Assembly (NCBI RefSeq): GCF_019799925.1
Contig: NZ_JABGCG010000002.1
Span: forward strand, 248,001 to 312,000
DNA: 64,000 nucleotides
Direction of reading: 5' to 3'
From: Blastococcus sp. CPCC 205250
GTDB taxonomy: Bacteria; Actinomycetota; Actinomycetes; Mycobacteriales; Geodermatophilaceae
Each line of letters starts with the position of its first letter. Within the stretch, counting starts at the first letter, position 1. Both the position numbers and the translations under genes were made by a program. Below, in pieces: positions 61,568 through 64,000 of this stretch. Under the pieces are notes generated by a model. It saw nothing but the letters and a program-made list of their open reading frames with translations, was not told the DNA's origin and searched no databases.

Positions 61568-61594
61568 CTGTCGGCACACGGACGGGCGAGTCAA
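61568..61594 (-). promoter_or_regulatory. FliA/WhiG-type promoter of cheAW
   Basis: On the minus strand TTGA is followed after exactly 15 bp by GCCGACAG. Same arrangement as the cheB promoter (TCAA-N15-GCCGATAC). Confidence 0.65.
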
Positions 61595-61785
61595 GGCGAG
61601 TCCGGGCTCTCGGCGGGGAAACCTAGGAGCGCCGGCGGCGGCGGACGGCCAACTCCGGGGCGTGTCGCGGCGGCCCGGCGCAGAAAGGACGACGACCGGA
61701 TCGCCGCCGTCGACAAGCCGACCGGGCGCCCCTCCCCCCGCCGCCGGCTGCGGGCGTCCCGCGCGCCGATGGGATGATCGGGCCC

Positions 61786-62991
61786 ATGACCAGGGAGGAC
61801 GCGACCAGCACCGTTCCCGACCCGGCGGCCGCCCTCGCCGCCGCCCGCTCCGTGGCCGGGACGCTGGCCACCGACGTCGTCGCGCGCGACGCCGCGGGCG
61901 GCACCCCGGAGCCGGAGACGGCCCTGCTGCGCGGCTCGGGCCTGCTGCCCCTCCTGCTCCCCGCCGAGCGGGGCGGCACGGGGGCCGGGTGGGACACCGC
62001 CTACGCCGTCGTCCGCACGGTGGCCGCCGTCGACCCCTCGATCGGCCAGCTGCTGGGCTACCACTACCTGCACTCCTGGCGGATCCGGCTCAACCGGGAC
62101 GCCGACGCGGTCGCCCGGCTCGACGAGCAGGGCGCGTCCGCGGGGTGGTTCTGGGGCGGCGCGGGCAACCCGCGCGACGCCGGGCTGGAGCTGCGGCCGG
62201 TCGAGGGCGGCCACCTGCTGAGCGGCACCAAGCACTTCGCCACCGGCGCCGAGGTCGCCGACCGCATCAACGCCAGCGGCACCCGCACCGACACCGGCGA
62301 GAAGCTCTCGATCGCCGTCGACGCGCACGCCGAGGGGGTGCGGCACGGCCGCGACTGGGACGCGCTGGGCCAGCGGCGCTCGGCGTCGGGGTCGGTCACC
62401 TTCACCGACGTGTTCGTCGCCGGGGACGACGTCCTGGGGCCCAACGAGCAGGGCACGCCCGGCGCCCCCGCCTACGCGACCCTCCACGTCCTGGCGTTCC
62501 AGGCGATGCTCAGCCAGCTCCACGTCGGCATCGCCGAGGGAGCCCTGGCCGCGGGGGCTGAGTACACCCGCACGAGATCGCGGGCCTGGGCCACCGCCGG
62601 CGTCGAGGAGGCGGTGCAGGACCCGCTGGTGCGGGCGCGCTACGGCGAGCTGTCGGCCAGGCTGCAGGCCGCCGCCGCGCTCACCGACCGGGCGTGCGCC
62701 GCGCTCACCGAGGCGGCCGGCCGCGGCTGGGAGCTCACCGCGCAGGAGCGGGCCGAGGTCGCCGTCGGGCTGGCCGCGGCCAAGGTGGTGACGACCGGGA
62801 CGGCGCTCGAGGTGGCGAGCACCGTGTTCGAGCTGACCGGCGCGCGGGCGACGAAGGCCGGCACCGGCCTGGACCGCTACTGGCGGGACGCGCGCACGCT
62901 CACGCTGCACGACCCGGTGGCGCACAAGGCCGTCGAGGTCGGCGACTGGCTGCTCACCGGCACCGCGCCGGTGCCCAGCGCCTACAGCTGA
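61786..62991 (+). CDS. DszC/SfnB-like flavin monooxygenase (acyl-CoA dehydrogenase fold)
   Basis: 401 residues. The fold is acyl-CoA dehydrogenase-like, but the pattern (LLLPAERGGTGAGWDTAYAVVRTVAAVDPSIGQLLGYHYLHSW, SGTKHFATGAEVADRINAS, WRDARTLTLHDPVAHKAVEVGDWLL) matches the DszC / SfnB / SfnC group, which oxidise organosulfur compounds with FMNH2. It lacks the acyl-CoA catalytic-base context. The neighbouring acireductone dioxygenase and sulfur-type transporter start fit a sulfur-scavenging role. ATG at 61786; GATGAT lies 7 nt before it. An upstream start at 61774 is possible. Confidence 0.8.
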   Translation: MTREDATSTVPDPAAALAAARSVAGTLATDVVARDAAGGTPEPETALLRGSGLLPLLLPAERGGTGAGWDTAYAVVRTVAAVDPSIGQLLGYHYLHSWRIRLNRDADAVARLDEQGASAGWFWGGAGNPRDAGLELRPVEGGHLLSGTKHFATGAEVADRINASGTRTDTGEKLSIAVDAHAEGVRHGRDWDALGQRRSASGSVTFTDVFVAGDDVLGPNEQGTPGAPAYATLHVLAFQAMLSQLHVGIAEGALAAGAEYTRTRSRAWATAGVEEAVQDPLVRARYGELSARLQAAAALTDRACAALTEAAGRGWELTAQERAEVAVGLAAAKVVTTGTALEVASTVFELTGARATKAGTGLDRYWRDARTLTLHDPVAHKAVEVGDWLLTGTAPVPSAYS

Positions 62992-63006
62992 GCCCCGGCG
63001 CCGGGC

Positions 63007-63579
63007 TCAGCGGCCGGCGGCGAGCTCGTCGTAGGTGGGGAAGCGGCGGGAGACGTCGCTGCCGGTGAAGGAGCCGACCCAGCCGTCGTCGTCGTGGAAG
63101 AAGCGCACCGACACGTAGTCGGGGGCCGTGCCCATGTCGAACCAGTGCGTGGTGCCGCCGGGGACCGACAGCAGGTCGCCGGCCTCGCAGAGGACGGCGT
63201 GCACGCGGCCGTCGACGTGCAGGTAGAACACGCCCGAGCCGGTGGCGAAGAACCGGTCCTCGTCGTCGTCGTGGGTGTGCTCGTCGAGGAACTTCTCGCG
63301 GCTGGTGCGCACGGTCTCCGCCCACGACGGGTCGTCGCTGGGGTGCATCTGCACGACGTCCACGAGCACGTAGCCCTCGGCGGTCGTGACGCCGTCGATG
63401 CGCTCCCGGTAGGCGGCGAGGACGTCGTCCTGGGTGGGCCGCTCGGGCAGCTCCTGCAGCGGCCACTGCTCGAACCGGACGCCGATCCCCTTGAGGACGG
63501 CGGCCACCTCGGCGGCGTCCTCGGTCCGGACCTCGGGGGTCTGCGGAGCGTCGTCTCGCCAGACGGTGAGCAGGGTCAC
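63007..63579 (-). CDS. mtnD: Acireductone dioxygenase (methionine salvage)
   Basis: 190 residues with the ARD cupin: metal ligands His, His and Glu in EHTHDDDEDRFF and the fourth His in THWFDMG; GSGVFYLHVDGRVHAVLCEAGDLLSVP is the family beta-barrel core. It oxidises acireductone to 4-methylthio-2-oxobutyrate and formate in the methionine salvage pathway. Convergent with the flavin monooxygenase gene and divergent from a leaderless short ORF. No other mtn genes are in the window. Confidence 0.92.
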   Translation of the reverse strand: MTLLTVWRDDAPQTPEVRTEDAAEVAAVLKGIGVRFEQWPLQELPERPTQDDVLAAYRERIDGVTTAEGYVLVDVVQMHPSDDPSWAETVRTSREKFLDEHTHDDDEDRFFATGSGVFYLHVDGRVHAVLCEAGDLLSVPGGTTHWFDMGTAPDYVSVRFFHDDDGWVGSFTGSDVSRRFPTYDELAAGR

Positions 63580-63625
63580 GGTCGCACCTCGATCATCACG
63601 ATTCCAAGAGCCGGAGTGGGCCTCC

Positions 63626-63631
63626 TACTAT
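63626..63631 (+). promoter_or_regulatory. -10 hexamer TACTAT for a leaderless short ORF
   Basis: TACTAT ends 7 nt before GTG 63639, the same spacing seen at 10011, 13155, 21888 and other starts. Divergent from mtnD. Confidence 0.65.
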
Positions 63632-63638
63632 TCCCCGC

Positions 63639-63794
63639 GTGATCGGTCGCGCGCCACTGACCTCCGGCAGCACCGCTGCCCGGGGGCTGTCGCGTACCGC
63701 GAACGACACCGTGAGCGCCCCGGTGCACCCGGCGGTGTGCCCGGAGCTGTGTTGCATGCCGGGGTCCCGGGTCTCGCGTCCGCAGCACGCGTGA
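63639..63794 (+). CDS. Leaderless short ORF with Cys cluster, possible leader peptide
   Basis: 51 codons starting with GTG directly behind a -10 hexamer. The product is hydrophilic up to a CPELCCMPG cluster (three Cys and one Met within nine residues), then ends SRPQHA. A strong hairpin begins 1 nt after the stop codon. This resembles leaderless Cys-rich attenuator ORFs known in actinobacteria, but the sequence is not a known family member. An alternative reading is a structured 5' UTR; GGCAGC-ACC-GCTGCC (63666-63680) is a second hairpin in it. Confidence 0.4.
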   Translation: MIGRAPLTSGSTAARGLSRTANDTVSAPVHPAVCPELCCMPGSRVSRPQHA

Positions 63795-63830
63795 GGCCCC
63801 GGCGCGGCCGAGCCGCGCCGTCGTGGGGCC
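63795..63830 (+). other. Hairpin after the short ORF, possible attenuator
   Basis: CGGCGCGG (63800-63807) pairs perfectly with CCGCGCCG (63813-63820), and outer GGCCCC (63795-63800) with GGGGCC (63825-63830). It lies between the short ORF stop and the lipoprotein start at 63899. Confidence 0.6.
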
Positions 63831-63898
63831 CACCCGCAGTGCGCTGACCCGCTCCTCCCCCGGGCCGCCGTGGCCCACCGCCCCCCCGAAGGACCCCC

Positions 63899-64000
63899 AT
63901 GCCCCGCTCCTCCCGGTCCCCCGTGCTCGCCACGACCGCCGTCTCGCTGCTCCTGCTCGCCGCCTGCTCCCAGTCCGACGGCGAGGACGCCGGCTCCTCC
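63899..64000 (+). CDS. Lipoprotein, probably ABC transporter substrate-binding protein (partial)
   Basis: The first 34 codons are in the window. ATG at 63899 with GAAGGA about 6 nt upstream. The signal peptide (SRSPVLATTAVSLLLLAAC) ends in lipobox LLAAC, followed by an acidic linker SQSDGEDAGSS. Cut by the window edge, so the ligand is unknown; context suggests a sulfur-compound or methionine transporter, which is inference. Confidence 0.7.
   Translation, partial: MPRSSRSPVLATTAVSLLLLAACSQSDGEDAGSS

Noticed and set aside
63639-63794. SAM or SAH riboswitch in the lipoprotein leader
   Set aside because: Hairpins are present but I could not match the conserved cores of SAM-I, SAM-II, SAM-IV or SAH classes by eye; a covariance-model search would settle it.

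Overview
The window is about 64 kb of very GC-rich DNA with dense, often overlapping genes (ATGA/GTGA junctions), frequent GTG starts and many -10-like hexamers lying 6-8 nt before a start codon. This fits a high-GC actinobacterium. A chemotaxis system with FliA-type promoters, a spore-photoproduct-lyase homologue, PAS/GAF/PP2C regulators and a GDH-180 glutamate dehydrogenase together suggest a motile soil or stone actinobacterium such as Geodermatophilaceae. The family assignment is inference.

Layout. 0-5.6 kb: molybdenum block (end of moaA, moaD, moaE, a MobA-like transferase, modABC and a HTH-TOBE regulator) plus a GAF protein. 5.7-18.3 kb: recQ, a NodU/CmcH-type carbamoyltransferase, a DUF4383 membrane protein behind an attenuator-like hairpin, an acyl-CoA dehydrogenase, ArsR plus VOC protein, an LCP protein, exonuclease III, the SPL homologue and YaaA. 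18.5-23.7 kb: GAF/PAS/PP2C phosphatase, divergent azoR/hxlR, amidase. 23.8-31.9 kb: a PucR-type regulator divergent from an isopenicillin-N-synthase-like oxygenase, facing a six-gene operon (second IPNS-like oxygenase, 2Fe-2S ferredoxin, sugar-type ABC transporter, VOC protein). 32.1-38.3 kb: DUF2071 protein, gdh, holin-like membrane protein.

38.4-48.7 kb holds the most unusual content: a tandemly duplicated cassette of (lipoprotein)-(unrecognised about 340-380 aa protein)-(large ATP-binding LuxR regulator). The upstream copy has a frameshifted lipoprotein and a one-base frameshift in its regulator. The downstream copy is intact and has an extra membrane protein. Three promoters here share an 18-bp box (GTA-N5-TAC core) placed exactly 28 bp before the -10 hexamer. 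Two precede the lipoprotein genes and the third precedes a 50-codon ORF after the intact regulator, which suggests a self-contained regulatory circuit.

48.8-61.5 kb: an AAA ATPase, a PP2C phosphatase with a divergent RsbW-like kinase, and two chemotaxis operons (cheB-cheR-cheY-cheX-cheY-orf and cheA-cheW), each preceded by a TNNA-N15-GCCGANA FliA-type promoter. 61.8-64 kb: a sulfur-related end with a DszC/SfnB-like flavin monooxygenase, acireductone dioxygenase and the start of a lipoprotein, which is preceded by a leaderless Cys-containing short ORF and a strong hairpin.

No tRNA, rRNA, CRISPR array, prophage or insertion sequence was recognised.
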